Origin: Phyllobacterium myrsinacearum
GTDB lineage: Bacteria > Pseudomonadota > Alphaproteobacteria > Rhizobiales > Rhizobiaceae
DNA length: 64,000 nt
Assembly: GCF_014138285.1 (NCBI RefSeq)
Contig: NZ_JACGXN010000006.1
Span: 62,001-126,000, forward strand
Direction of reading: 5' to 3'
Part shown: positions 18,000 to 27,335 of the stretch, in pieces
Layout: each line of letters begins with the position of its first letter
Position numbering within the stretch: position 1 is the stretch's first letter
Position numbers and translations under genes: made by a program
The notes under the pieces: generated by a model
Databases searched by the model: none
What the model saw: only the letters and a program-made list of their open reading frames with translations
Told to the model about the DNA's origin: nothing

Positions 18000-19058
18000 T
18001 TGAAATTGTCCGACCTTGATACGCCTGCCGTCCTTATCGATGTGGACCGGGCCGACGCCAATCTGCAGCGTTTCCAGACCTACGCCGATGCACATGGGCT
18101 GGCGGTACGCCCGCATATCAAGACACACAAACTGCCGCGCTTTGCCAAGCGGCAGGTCGAACTCGGTGCCGTCGGAATCACGTGCCAGAAACTGGGCGAG
18201 GCCGAAGTCATGGCCGATGCCGGTCTGACCGACATCTTCATTCCCTACAATATCATCGGGAAAGCCAAGCTCGACCGGCTTGTTACCCTGAACGACCGGA
18301 TCAAGATCGCCGTGACGGCTGACAGTGCGGCGACGGTAAACGGACTTGCGGCTGCATTTGCGGGCTCGCCGAAGCCGCTCGAGGTTCTGGTTGAATGTGA
18401 CACGGGCATGGGGCGTTGCGGTGTGCAGACACCGGATGACGCGGTTGCACTGGCGAAGGCGATCGATGCCGCTGATGGCCTTACCTTTGCGGGGTTCATG
18501 ACCTATCCGAAAGCGGGTGCTGTATCGGAGAATCAGACCTGGCTGGCCACAGCGAAGCAGAAGGGCATCGATGCCGGGCTTGACCCGCGCATCATCTCGA
18601 ATGGCGGCTCACCTGACATGTGGCGTGCCCATGAGGTGACGGCAGCTACGGAACACCGGCCTGGCACCTATATCTATATGGACCGGTTTCAGGTCGCAAA
18701 GAACGTAGGTACCTGGGACGATTGCGCCCTCACCGTTCTCGCAACGGTTGTCAGCCGCCCGACGGAAAACCGCGCGGTCATCGATGCCGGTTCAAAATCG
18801 CTTTCAAGCGATACTTTCGGGATGGAAGGGTTTGGACGGATCGTCGAGTTTCCCGATGCTGTCATCACGTCGCTCAGCGAGGAGCATGGGACGATCGATG
18901 TATCGGCTTGTGCATCGAAGCCGCAAATCGGCGACCGGGTACGCATCATCCCCAATCATGCCTGTGTCGTGTCAAACCTGTTCGACAGCATCGTGCTGAT
19001 ATCAGGCGACGAGGTTGTTGACATTGCCCCCGTCGCCGCCCGTGGTCGGGTTGGTTAA
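18000..19058 (+). CDS. DSD1/D-threonine aldolase-fold PLP enzyme (D-hydroxy-amino-acid lyase)
   Basis: A 352-residue fold-type III PLP enzyme of the family holding D-threonine aldolase, 3-hydroxy-D-aspartate aldolase and eukaryotic-type D-serine dehydratase. The PLP Lys is K41 in R-P-H-I-K-T-H-K. Near the C-terminus N-H-A-C (H320, C322) gives a His-x-Cys pair; from memory this pair binds Zn in D-serine dehydratases, whereas aldolases use His-x-Asp, so dehydratase chemistry is favoured. The start is TTG at 18000 with GGAG 8 bases upstream. Last gene of the SDR operon, opposite a RidA gene, which fits an enamine-producing lyase. The exact substrate is unknown. Confidence 0.85.
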   Translation: MKLSDLDTPAVLIDVDRADANLQRFQTYADAHGLAVRPHIKTHKLPRFAKRQVELGAVGITCQKLGEAEVMADAGLTDIFIPYNIIGKAKLDRLVTLNDRIKIAVTADSAATVNGLAAAFAGSPKPLEVLVECDTGMGRCGVQTPDDAVALAKAIDAADGLTFAGFMTYPKAGAVSENQTWLATAKQKGIDAGLDPRIISNGGSPDMWRAHEVTAATEHRPGTYIYMDRFQVAKNVGTWDDCALTVLATVVSRPTENRAVIDAGSKSLSSDTFGMEGFGRIVEFPDAVITSLSEEHGTIDVSACASKPQIGDRVRIIPNHACVVSNLFDSIVLISGDEVVDIAPVAARGRVG

Positions 19059-19762
19059 TTGCCGTAGATTGCCGCCCGCATTTTTTTCTGCGCTTCGGCC
19101 ATCGCCTGTCCCTTGGCATTGACCTGTTCAAGCAGGGTGTTCAACTGTGCCTGAACTGTGGGATCAGATACCTCAAACATCGAGCCGGAAATTGTTATCT
19201 TGTCCTTATGCTGATCGACGAAATCGACGACCTTCAGGAGAATGTCAAAGGTCGCGCTCGTGGCCGGAAAGATTTCCTTATAGGTGTTGGCGAGATTGCT
19301 GACGGTCTTCTCATAGGCCTTGTCGAAGACGGGCTTGAGGTCTTCCGGCTGCTTTAATGCGGCATGGGCTTTGTCAGCGGTGGTCTGCTCTTCATCCATG
19401 GTCGTGCGCAGGGCGCTCAATCCGGCATAGGCGGTTTTGATGTCCTCCTTGCGGTTCATGGCGTCATCAATGGAGGTAATTGCGCCTTTGGCAGTAAGGG
19501 CTTCCATTGGCTTGCTGATCTTTTCGTTCATGGCTGCATGAAAATCAGTGATTATCTTGTACTGGCCTGCATAATTGCCAAGGGACTTTGTCTCTTCCGC
19601 CGTCAGCTGCGGCACGCTCACGCCCTTCTTGTCGACGATGCGTGTCTGCAGAAAGTCGATGAATGCCTTGCGTTGAGTGGCTTCGCTGTCCGAACAAGCT
19701 GAAATCATCAGGGCCATGAACACGGTCATGACAGCCGCAATGGCAAAACGGAATCCTGGCAT
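19055..19762 (-). CDS. DUF3053 family lipoprotein, YiaF-like
   Basis: A 235-residue protein resembling E. coli YiaF (DUF3053). The signal peptide ends in a lipobox (M-I-S-A-C, Cys at residue 23), so it should be a lipid-anchored envelope protein. The family landmark Q-R-K-A-F-I-D-F-L-Q follows the lipobox, and A-H-A-A-L-K-Q-P-E-D-L-K-P-V-F-D is conserved centrally. Mostly helical; the function of the family is unknown. It converges with the PLP enzyme gene, with the 3' ends overlapping by 4 bases. Confidence 0.8.
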   Translation of the reverse strand: MPGFRFAIAAVMTVFMALMISACSDSEATQRKAFIDFLQTRIVDKKGVSVPQLTAEETKSLGNYAGQYKIITDFHAAMNEKISKPMEALTAKGAITSIDDAMNRKEDIKTAYAGLSALRTTMDEEQTTADKAHAALKQPEDLKPVFDKAYEKTVSNLANTYKEIFPATSATFDILLKVVDFVDQHKDKITISGSMFEVSDPTVQAQLNTLLEQVNAKGQAMAEAQKKMRAAIYGN

Positions 19763-20008
19763 TTTGTTAGTTTCCTTTTCTTTTTCTTACGTCCGCTCAG
19801 GCAAAAGAAACCCGAGCAGTTGGACCTGTCGGCCATCATTGCGCTCTGTGGTGCTGCGAAAATTGGGCACCAGCAAGGGTAGAGCGTTGTATTACCCTCA
19901 AAGATTAATTGCGTCTGTGGTTAGCACCTAGTGCAGAAAGGCTGTATGTACAACCACGATGGTCAGCTCGAATCATGTTTTCCAGAAGCAATGGGGCGCA
20001 ATGAAAGT

Positions 20009-20935
20009 TCAGGGCCGGGCGATCTTCCCCAGCTTTACCTGTTCGACAAGGGATTTTCGGAACAGCCGTGAGGCCGGTCCCAACGGTTCATCGCAGCGGT
20101 GCGCTATATAGGCGCGCAACACCGTTTCGCCATTCCGGCCATATTCGGCGGTGGGCACCCGCACCAGCCGTCCTTCCTTCAGATCCTGTTTAACCAGCCA
20201 GATGGGAAGGTTACCCCAACCGATGCCTTTCAGGATGAGCACCCGCTTGGTGTCGTTGTCGCTGACCCGCCAGGTTCGTGGCGAAAGCACATGAAAATCA
20301 CGTCCCTGTGTCAGATGCGACGGGTCTTCGCCAACGATTTGAACGTGATCAGCCAGTTCTGCAGCAGTGATGACAGGTCCCTGCGCCGCGCGTATTGCCA
20401 AGGGGTGATGAGGCGAAACCACAGCAACACGCCAGAGAAAAGCCAGTTCTTCCAGTTCAATCATCGGATCCGGCATGTCAAATGCCATAATGGCAATAGT
20501 GCAGCGGCGTTCACGCAGGGCTGCGATGGGGGTTCCCATAGGGGCGATTGTCAATCGCACTCCAACCGAGGGATAGGCATCCTGCATCGTCTTCAATGCA
20601 TGGGCTGCAAGCTCGACGGGAAACTGCGGGTCAAGTGCGATGGAGATGCCGAGTTCCAGTCCCTCGCCCAATCCGCGGGCGCGGGCTCGCATTGTATCGA
20701 CCTTCAACAGGATGGCCCGAATATCGGCGAGCAACGCCTGTCCTTCCGACGTCAAAACGGGGCGATGGCCGGAGCGGTCAAACAGCATGACACCAAGCTG
20801 CGTTTCCATACCGCCTATCGAATGACTGATGGCAGATTGTACGCGGGACAGTTGAGTTGAGGCTGCGCGAAAACTCCCCGTCTCGGTGACGGCAATGAAC
20901 ATACGCATCTGGTCCAGAGTCAGTGCATCGAGCAT
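20009..20935 (-). CDS. LysR family regulator, divergent from MFS transporter
   Basis: A 308-residue LysR regulator: N-terminal helix-turn-helix (F-I-A-V-T-E-T-G-S-F-R-A-A-S-T-Q-L, residues about 13-29) and a type 2 periplasmic-binding effector domain. It is transcribed away from an MFS transporter gene with a strong palindrome at its start codon (20934-20954), so autoregulation and control of the transporter are expected. The effector is unknown. Confidence 0.92.
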   Translation of the reverse strand: MLDALTLDQMRMFIAVTETGSFRAASTQLSRVQSAISHSIGGMETQLGVMLFDRSGHRPVLTSEGQALLADIRAILLKVDTMRARARGLGEGLELGISIALDPQFPVELAAHALKTMQDAYPSVGVRLTIAPMGTPIAALRERRCTIAIMAFDMPDPMIELEELAFLWRVAVVSPHHPLAIRAAQGPVITAAELADHVQIVGEDPSHLTQGRDFHVLSPRTWRVSDNDTKRVLILKGIGWGNLPIWLVKQDLKEGRLVRVPTAEYGRNGETVLRAYIAHRCDEPLGPASRLFRKSLVEQVKLGKIARP

Positions 20936-20954
20936 GATCGATTAAATCGATCAT
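20934..20954. promoter_or_regulatory. Perfect 21-bp palindrome containing a LysR T-N11-A box
   Basis: Palindrome centred on base 20944 whose core TCGATTAAATCGA (20938-20950) is exactly a T-N11-A LysR box. It overlaps the LysR start codon and lies upstream of the divergent MFS gene, the classical place for an autoregulatory recognition site. Confidence 0.75.
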
Positions 20955-21032
20955 ATCATCTCATATTTTGTCAATATCATCGATGAAGCGACCGTGACAA
21001 TATCCAACGGATATCAACTTTGGATATGCACC

Positions 21033-22241
21033 GTGACAGAAATTGACACTGCCAGCCTTCCCATCGCCAGAACCAATCGCCTTTCGACAATCCTTGTCAT
21101 TGCAAGCGGCGTTGTTGCAGCGCTTCAGGTGGGGAAAGCCGCTATTGCCATTCCTGCCTTGCGCACTGATTTTCATCTCAATCTTCAGCAGGCCGGATGG
21201 GTCATGTCGATTTTCGCCCTCCTCGCCGTTGTGGGCGGCATCCCCGTAGGTGCCGCCACGACCCGTTTTGGCGACAGGAATCTGCTTGTTGCCGGGTTGT
21301 TCGCCATCGCGGCAGGGAGCGCGATCGGCGCTTCTACCGAGACATTCGGCATCCTGCTCGCTGCTCGGATATTGGAAGGAACCGGGTTGCTTCTGGTGGT
21401 GATTTCAGGGTCAGCCATCCTCAATCGCGTTGCAACCAAACAGGATCGCGACCTCGTCTTCGCATTCTGGAGCTGCTACATGCCGGCTGGAATGGCACTG
21501 GCGCTTCTGCTCGGCATTGCCATTGATGGCTGGCGCGTTTTCTGGTTTGCCAATGCGGCCGTTGCTAGCCTTTTTGCGGTTCTTGTCCACATTCTGGTAC
21601 CCCGGGAGAGATCGCAGAGTGCCCCGGCAACGTTTGCGATCATTGCAGAAAATGCCCGCAAAACCCTTACGTCGGCCGGCCCGCTGCTTCTCGCGCTGAT
21701 GTTCGCCATGTATGGCCTGCAATTCTTTGCGCTGTTCAGTTTCCTGCCGGTTTTGCTGGTTGAACGGATCGGTGTGTCGCATGCAACGGCAGGCGTGATG
21801 AGTGCGTTTGCCATCGCCGCTAATATCGCCGGCAATATCGGTGCTGGCGTCGCGTTGCGCCGGGGCGTACCCCGCGCGCTGCTGCTTGCCGGTGCAAGCG
21901 CTGTCATGACAGTCACGGGTATCGCCGTGTTCATCCTTCCGGCGCCTACATGGGTGATCTTTGGTCTTTGCGTCATCTTTTCAGGTGTGGGTGGTTGTTT
22001 GCCGTCGGCCATGATGGGTGCGGCGCCAAGAGCGGTGCCTGAACCACACCTCGCAGCAATGTCAGTTGGTCTCGTGATGCAGGGCAGCAATCTTGGCCAG
22101 ATGATCGGACCAGTGGTTGTTGGCAGTCTTGTGGACCGCGGTGGCTGGACGATGGCCGCAGTTCCCGTGGCGATCGCCGGCGGAATTGCCATAGCCACTG
22201 CGTTTGCCCTGCAAGGAGTGTTCCGCCGCTTTACGCTATAA
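21033..22241 (+). CDS. MFS transporter (CynX/NimT-like)
   Basis: Major facilitator protein of about 402 residues with twelve predicted transmembrane helices in two halves of six; G-A-A-T-T-R-F-G-D-R-N is the loop 2-3 signature. It resembles CynX/NimT-type transporters for small organic anions, but the substrate is not predictable. The GTG at 21033 has GGA about 9 bases upstream; a GTG at 20994 is an alternative start that adds 13 residues. Divergent from a LysR gene. Confidence 0.85.
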   Translation: MTEIDTASLPIARTNRLSTILVIASGVVAALQVGKAAIAIPALRTDFHLNLQQAGWVMSIFALLAVVGGIPVGAATTRFGDRNLLVAGLFAIAAGSAIGASTETFGILLAARILEGTGLLLVVISGSAILNRVATKQDRDLVFAFWSCYMPAGMALALLLGIAIDGWRVFWFANAAVASLFAVLVHILVPRERSQSAPATFAIIAENARKTLTSAGPLLLALMFAMYGLQFFALFSFLPVLLVERIGVSHATAGVMSAFAIAANIAGNIGAGVALRRGVPRALLLAGASAVMTVTGIAVFILPAPTWVIFGLCVIFSGVGGCLPSAMMGAAPRAVPEPHLAAMSVGLVMQGSNLGQMIGPVVVGSLVDRGGWTMAAVPVAIAGGIAIATAFALQGVFRRFTL

Positions 22242-22375
22242 GATCAAGATCCTGACGCTGCTTCCTGACACATTTTCGAGTGTTGTTCCTGGAACATGCC
22301 GATTGTGGCTAATCATATATAGTCATAGAATACGATGGCTGCGGCTGTTTGTTTCAAGCCGGAAAAGAGGTGCCA

Positions 22376-22798
22376 ATGGAGGAAGATGCGGCAGAGTTCG
22401 CTCATCATCTGAGACAGAGGGCGGTAACCTATGGCGTGCTGACCTGTATTCTCATGGTCGGCACTTCAATCATTGCCGACAAGGGCGGCGCTCTGTTTGC
22501 CGGGTTATGGCCCCTCATGATGATTGGCGGCCTGATCACGCTGTTCCTCACCGGCTATCTGCTTTTTGATGCAGCCCTGTTCCGGTTTATAGCCTCCCAT
22601 GAGGATGAACTCGATGGTTGCAAGGCCTTGGACGATATACTGGCGCGGATGCGCCTGCGCGCCCGTCCGGAGAAGACCCGGCCGTTGCATCTTCGCATTT
22701 CAGGAACCAAGAGCCTTCTCGTAAAACTGCATATTGCGTTTGCAGCCTTTGTGACCCTGTTCGTTGCTCTGGTCATCTACGGGCTTTGGGGCCGGTGA
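22376..22798 (+). CDS. Small membrane protein of unknown function
   Basis: A 140-residue protein not recognised. Two hydrophobic segments in the first half (Y-G-V-L-T-C-I-L-M-V-G and A-G-L-W-P-L-M-M-I-G-G-L-I-T-L-F) and a third at the C-terminus (I-A-F-A-A-F-V-T-L-F-V-A-L-V-I-Y), with a charged middle rich in Arg/Asp. The ATG at 22376 has AAGAGG upstream; the frame continues to 22349. Probably monocistronic. Confidence 0.6.
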   Translation: MEEDAAEFAHHLRQRAVTYGVLTCILMVGTSIIADKGGALFAGLWPLMMIGGLITLFLTGYLLFDAALFRFIASHEDELDGCKALDDILARMRLRARPEKTRPLHLRISGTKSLLVKLHIAFAAFVTLFVALVIYGLWGR

Positions 22799-22873
22799 AA
22801 GGACTCGACTCGAGGCCAGTTTTTCCGACATCATGCTCAACTCTGGTAGAGCGTAACGTGTGAGGCCCGGGAA

Positions 22874-23065
22874 ATGCCAAGTCCTGCAGTCAAGGTGTTG
22901 TTTGAAGAACGATCGCCAATGGCGAGCAAGGCTTACCATGCTGTCCGGGGCGATGACATATTTCCCGCAGTGAAGCCGGAAGAAACCTCCGCCGATTTTC
23001 TCTGCTCGGAGGAGCGCAATCATACGACTGATGATCGCGATCCATCTCAGCGTTGGGAAGAGTAG
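22874..23065 (+). CDS. Doubtful small hypothetical reading frame
   Basis: A 63-residue frame starting M-P-S-P-A-V-K-V-L-F-E-E, hydrophilic, ending one base before the convergent ABC-2 permease stop. CGGGAA precedes the ATG, a weak ribosome site. No recognised motif. The 268 bases 22799-23066 hold nothing else visible. Confidence 0.25.
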   Translation: MPSPAVKVLFEERSPMASKAYHAVRGDDIFPAVKPEETSADFLCSEERNHTTDDRDPSQRWEE

Positions 23066-23066
23066 C

Positions 23067-23828
23067 CTAGCTCTTCAATCGGTATCCCGTCTTGAACATC
23101 CAGCGAACAATCAGAATGCAGACAACGAGGAACACGGCAGTCATGCCAAGGCTGGTTCCGATATGCACATCTGACACACTGTAGAAGCTCCAGCGAAAGC
23201 CACTGATGAGATAGACCACTGGGTTGAACAGGGTGACTGTGCGCCAGAATGGTGGAAGCATGTCGATGGAATAGAAGCTTCCGCCCAAGAATGTCAGCGG
23301 CGTGACGATCATCAACGGCACCAGCTGCAGTTTTTCAAAGCCATCAGCCCATATGCCGATGATAAAGCCGAACAGGCTGAAGGTAACGGCAGTCAGTACC
23401 AGAAACAGCACCATCACAAACGGATGTTCGATCCGCATCGGCACGAACAATGCGGCCGTAGCCAGAATGATCACGCCGAGAATGATCGATTTCGACGCTG
23501 CCGCACCGACATAGGCAACAACGATCTCGAAATAGGAGACGGGTGCTGACAGCAGTTCGTAGATCGTTCCGGTGAATTTGGGAAAGTAGATGCCGAAGGA
23601 TGCGTTCGAAATGCTCTGCGTCAGCAGCGACAGCATGACGAGCCCCGGCACGATGAATGCGCCGTAGCTGACGCCGTTGATTTCAGGAATTCGCCCGCCG
23701 ATCGCCGAACCGAAGACGACGAAATACAGGCTGGTCGAAATGACAGGCGAGATGATGCTCTGCATGATCGTGCGCCAGGTGCGATGCATTTCGAACAGGT
23801 AGATTGCACGGATAGCGTGGAGGTTCAT
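23067..23828 (-). CDS. ABC-2 type transporter permease (YadH-like)
   Basis: A 253-residue membrane subunit of an ABC-2 exporter with six predicted helices and the family motif near the C-terminus ([15 protein letters not shown], then [11 protein letters not shown]). Its start overlaps the ATPase stop by 4 bases. It resembles the YadH/NodJ class exporting drugs, polysaccharides or lipids; the cargo is unknown. Confidence 0.9.
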   Translation of the reverse strand: MNLHAIRAIYLFEMHRTWRTIMQSIISPVISTSLYFVVFGSAIGGRIPEINGVSYGAFIVPGLVMLSLLTQSISNASFGIYFPKFTGTIYELLSAPVSYFEIVVAYVGAAASKSIILGVIILATAALFVPMRIEHPFVMVLFLVLTAVTFSLFGFIIGIWADGFEKLQLVPLMIVTPLTFLGGSFYSIDMLPPFWRTVTLFNPVVYLISGFRWSFYSVSDVHIGTSLGMTAVFLVVCILIVRWMFKTGYRLKS

Positions 23829-24751
23829 TTGCGTTCTCTCACCAAATTGACGAAGATTTCCTCAAGAGAACTTTGCTTCGTCTGAATATCGTTGAACCCT
23901 ATGCCCGCCTTGTCCAGATCCTTGAGCAGGGAGGCAATGCCGGTTTTGTCCTTGTGCGCATCATAGCTGTAGATCAGCTCGCAGCCGGTGGGTGTCAGTT
24001 CGAGCCCGTACTTGGCAAGTGCCTCCGGCACGGCCTTGCGCTCCTCCTGCAATTGCAACCGAAGCTGTTTCTTGCCCAGTGAGCGCATCAGTTCGCTCTT
24101 TTCCTCAACAAGGATGATCTCGCCCTTGTTAATGACGCCGATGCGATCGGCCATCTGTTCGGCTTCTTCGATGTAGTGGGTCGTCAGGATAATGGTTACA
24201 CCGGACTCGCGCAGCGCGCGCACCACATTCCACATGTCACGCCGCAGCTCGACGTCGACGCCGGCGGTCGGCTCGTCAAGGAACAGGATCTCCGGTTCAT
24301 GCGAGAGCGCCTTGGCAATCATGACGCGGCGTTTCATGCCGCCCGACAGCGTGATGATCTTGTTGTCTTTCTTGTCCCAGAGCGAGAGCTCTTTCAGAAT
24401 CTTCTCGATATGGGCGGGATTGGATGACTTTCCGAAGAGGCCCCGGCTGAAACTTACCGTGTTCCATACCGTTTCAAACGCATCCGTTGTCAGTTCCTGC
24501 GGCACAAGGCCGATCTTGGTGCGTGCAGCGCGGTATTCTTTCTGGATATCGTGGCCATCGGCGAGGATTGTTCCCGATGTCGGGTTGACGATGCCGCAGA
24601 TGGTGCTGATCAGCGTTGTCTTGCCCGCACCGTTTGGCCCAAGCAATGCGAAGATTTCGCCGTGATGGATATCGAGATTGATGTTCTTGAGTGCCTCAAA
24701 ACCTGAATCATAGGTTTTGTGCAGATTGGAAACCGATATGGCTGATGACAT
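23825..24751 (-). CDS. ABC exporter ATP-binding protein (YadG-like)
   Basis: A 308-residue ATPase: Walker [10 protein letters not shown], signature L-S-G-G-M-K-R-R, Walker [14 protein letters not shown]-loop T-T-H-Y. The L-S-G-G-M form and the ABC-2 partner mark it as an exporter ATPase. Start placed at M-S-S-A-I-S-V (24751); the open frame reaches 24880 but the extra residues lack homology. Operon of two with the permease. Confidence 0.92.
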   Translation of the reverse strand: MSSAISVSNLHKTYDSGFEALKNINLDIHHGEIFALLGPNGAGKTTLISTICGIVNPTSGTILADGHDIQKEYRAARTKIGLVPQELTTDAFETVWNTVSFSRGLFGKSSNPAHIEKILKELSLWDKKDNKIITLSGGMKRRVMIAKALSHEPEILFLDEPTAGVDVELRRDMWNVVRALRESGVTIILTTHYIEEAEQMADRIGVINKGEIILVEEKSELMRSLGKKQLRLQLQEERKAVPEALAKYGLELTPTGCELIYSYDAHKDKTGIASLLKDLDKAGIGFNDIQTKQSSLEEIFVNLVRERK

Positions 24752-24908
24752 GAGACCTGTCCGAACGGAATTTTCAGTCGTGACGTCTCTGGGGAATGAA
24801 ATAAGAGACCCGACCATCATTGGAAGAATTGTTTTCCTTATATGGTGATCGGAACAGGTTTTCAAACCACCTCCTGACAAAACAAGTCAGCAGGGCCTGC
24901 CAAACGAA

Positions 24909-24938
24909 ACACCCGCAATGCTAAAGCATCGCGGGTGT
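24909..24938 (-). terminator. Rho-independent terminator after the TonB receptor gene
   Basis: Stem ACACCCGC-A-ATGC / GCAT-C-GCGGGTGT with loop TAAA and only one internal mismatch. On the minus strand it is followed by a T-rich run (TTTCGTTTG). It lies 37 bases past the receptor stop at 24975 and upstream of the exporter operon. Confidence 0.8.
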
Positions 24939-24974
24939 CCGAATGAGCATGTGTTTATGAAAGCTGTTTTTTGA

Positions 24975-27158
24975 CTACCATTTGGTATGGGCTGACAGCG
25001 TGATCGTCCGGCCGTCCCCGTAGCCGCAGACCGCCTCTCCGTCGCATCCCTTCACATAGGCTTTGTCGAAAAGGTTGGTAACATTGAGGGCAACGCCCCA
25101 GGTGTCCTTCTCGTACCGGATTGTCGCGTCAAACAATGTGGCATCGGGAACCTTCAGTGTATTGGTCTTGTTGGCATAGGATTCGCCTTGGTAGCGGACG
25201 CCTGCCCCGAGATTGACGCCCTCCAAGGGACCCTGGTCAACCGTATAGTCCAACCAAAACGATGCCGACACTTTAGGGACGATTGTCGGCCAGTTACCAA
25301 CCAATGCGGAATCTTCATCCTTGGTTATATCCATATCGAGCACAGTCAGCGACGCCAGAGCTTTCCAGTTCTGGTCGATATTGACCTTACCTTCCAGTTC
25401 CAGCCCGGTCGATGTGACCTCACCCAACTGTGTGTCGATGAAGGTGCCGGGAATGCGCGAAAGGGCATTTTGCTTGGTGATCTGGAAAACCGATGCAGTC
25501 AGCAAACCATCAACGAAATCGGGTGCGTATTTGATACCCGCTTCGAACTGATACCCCTCTTCCGGCTTCAGGGGTTTTTCCAGGGTGGTGCCAATCACAG
25601 GATTGAAAAATGTTGCGGCACTGACATAGGGCGTTATGCCATTGGAAAACTCATAACCGAGGCCGACACGGCCGCTCACGGCGCTTTTGTTATAGTTGTA
25701 GGTTGGCCCCAGCGGAAAGAACGGGCCTTCTGCCGAATCTGACTTGATGCTGACGTAATCGTACCGGCCATTCAGGGTGACGAGCCAGCCATCGCCGAAC
25801 CGCACTTGATCCTGTGCATAGACGCCAATCTGGTTCATCTTCAGAACCTGATCAAGGTACACGCTGGTCGGGCCCTGCGGTGTACCATAGACCGGATTGT
25901 TCGCACTGATTGGCGTAGCGCCGCCCGAAGCTTGAACCTGATCGATCTTGAAATACTTGTAGTCGACGCCAAACAGGAAGTTGTGTTCGAGGGCTCCGGT
26001 CGTGAATTCTTTCTCGGCCCGGTTGTCCATCAGAAACGTATCGACCTTGGTGTCGTGGTTGAAGCCAATGCGATACAATTGATTGTCGGGTGTCGTAGGG
26101 TTCGGGCCACCGCCATAGGGATAAGCGGGATCGACGTAACCATACGGATAAGGGCTGGTTTCTTTCTTGTTCTGATGGCCGTAGCGAACGTTCTGGCTGA
26201 GCTTCCAGCCGTTGTCGAATGTGTGTTCAGCTTCGTAACCGATCATGTATTGGCGGTTGGTGCCGTCATCGATACCAGGCTCGGTGAAATTGGCCTTGCG
26301 GCTGATCTTGCCGAATGGGGCGTCAATAACTGTACCAACGTAAGGCAGAAACGCGCCGCCGGCGTGGGTCTGGTCGAGCGCCGAGAACTGACCAAAGACA
26401 TTGATTTTTGTGTCAGCTGACGGTTCATATGTGATCTGCGGCATCACCGAGCCGCGGAAATCCTTGGCAAAATCCGTCTGCTGCTCGCCCCCGGCAATCC
26501 GTCCGGTGAAGCGGTAGGTCCACACGCCATTTTCATCGATCTTGTCGCCGACATCCACGCCGAGATAGGCATTGCCGTACTGGTTGACGCCGGTTTCGAT
26601 ACGGCCGAAGCGGTCCTTTTCCGGGCGCTTGCTGACCATGTTGACGATACCGCCCGGATTGGCGCCGCCGTAAAGTACGGAAGCAGGGCCTTTAAGAACT
26701 TCAACGCGCTCCAGCATGAACGGATCAAGCTGGAAGCCGCCGAATCCGTAGCCGAAAAGCGGCAGGCCATCGAGGAAGATGCCGGTCTGGGTGGCCTGGA
26801 AGCCGCGAATGAAAATCCAGTCCGTATCCGGGTCTTCACCGAAGGGCGAAGCGGTGATGCCTGCTGTATAGCGCAAGGCTTCGTCAACCTTCTTGACGCC
26901 GCGATCCTGCAATTCTTGCTGGCCAACCACGGAAACCGACTGTGGAATGGCGGTAATCGCCATATCGGATTTTGAGCCCACGGTTGTCTTTTTGGCGACA
27001 TAGCCCTTGACCGGGCCGGTCGCGGTGCCGCCGCCGTCGATGACGATTTCTTTCAGAAGCACGGGTTCCTGCGCCATGGCGATGCCCGGCTGCAGGAGCC
27101 CGAGTGCCGTACCGGCTAGGAGAAAACCTGCCCAGCGGACCTTGTTCTTTACTGTCAT
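24975..27158 (-). CDS. TonB-dependent siderophore receptor
   Basis: A 727-residue outer-membrane receptor. Signal peptide ends around A-M-A-Q (residue 30); an E-P-V-L-L-K-E-I-V-I-D segment near the mature N-terminus may include the TonB box. Plug domain: V-V-G-Q-Q-E-L-Q-D-R-G, I-R-G-F, V-L-K-G-P-A-S-V-L-Y-G and G-G-I-V-N; the beta-barrel ends in an aromatic residue (T-K-W). It belongs to the ferrichrome/ferrioxamine (FhuA/FoxA) type. The ATG at 27158 is preferred to a TTG at 27182. A RirA-type iron box lies upstream (27239-27253), and the AraC gene next to it is a likely siderophore-responsive activator. Confidence 0.93.
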   Translation of the reverse strand: MTVKNKVRWAGFLLAGTALGLLQPGIAMAQEPVLLKEIVIDGGGTATGPVKGYVAKKTTVGSKSDMAITAIPQSVSVVGQQELQDRGVKKVDEALRYTAGITASPFGEDPDTDWIFIRGFQATQTGIFLDGLPLFGYGFGGFQLDPFMLERVEVLKGPASVLYGGANPGGIVNMVSKRPEKDRFGRIETGVNQYGNAYLGVDVGDKIDENGVWTYRFTGRIAGGEQQTDFAKDFRGSVMPQITYEPSADTKINVFGQFSALDQTHAGGAFLPYVGTVIDAPFGKISRKANFTEPGIDDGTNRQYMIGYEAEHTFDNGWKLSQNVRYGHQNKKETSPYPYGYVDPAYPYGGGPNPTTPDNQLYRIGFNHDTKVDTFLMDNRAEKEFTTGALEHNFLFGVDYKYFKIDQVQASGGATPISANNPVYGTPQGPTSVYLDQVLKMNQIGVYAQDQVRFGDGWLVTLNGRYDYVSIKSDSAEGPFFPLGPTYNYNKSAVSGRVGLGYEFSNGITPYVSAATFFNPVIGTTLEKPLKPEEGYQFEAGIKYAPDFVDGLLTASVFQITKQNALSRIPGTFIDTQLGEVTSTGLELEGKVNIDQNWKALASLTVLDMDITKDEDSALVGNWPTIVPKVSASFWLDYTVDQGPLEGVNLGAGVRYQGESYANKTNTLKVPDATLFDATIRYEKDTWGVALNVTNLFDKAYVKGCDGEAVCGYGDGRTITLSAHTKW

Positions 27159-27238
27159 TGTGTATTGCCCCAAATGATCCAATAGTCCTGCACGCCGCCC
27201 ATCCGCGCAGGTATCGTCATGCCGCTTGAAAGATATTA

Positions 27239-27253
27239 TGAATATTTAACTCA
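27239..27253. promoter_or_regulatory. Candidate iron-responsive operator (TGA-N9-TCA)
   Basis: TGA-ATATTTAAC-TCA, 81 bases upstream of the siderophore receptor start, matches the TGA-N9-TCA operator known for RirA in Hyphomicrobiales. It would repress the receptor when iron is plentiful. The same pattern occurs upstream of hemP. Confidence 0.6.
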
Positions 27254-27335
27254 ACTATATCAGTGGGTCTTGTCTGAAAACACGGATCATTGAATGTTTC
27301 TGGGCTAAAGTCCGGCGCCTGTCGGGCTTCTCACG

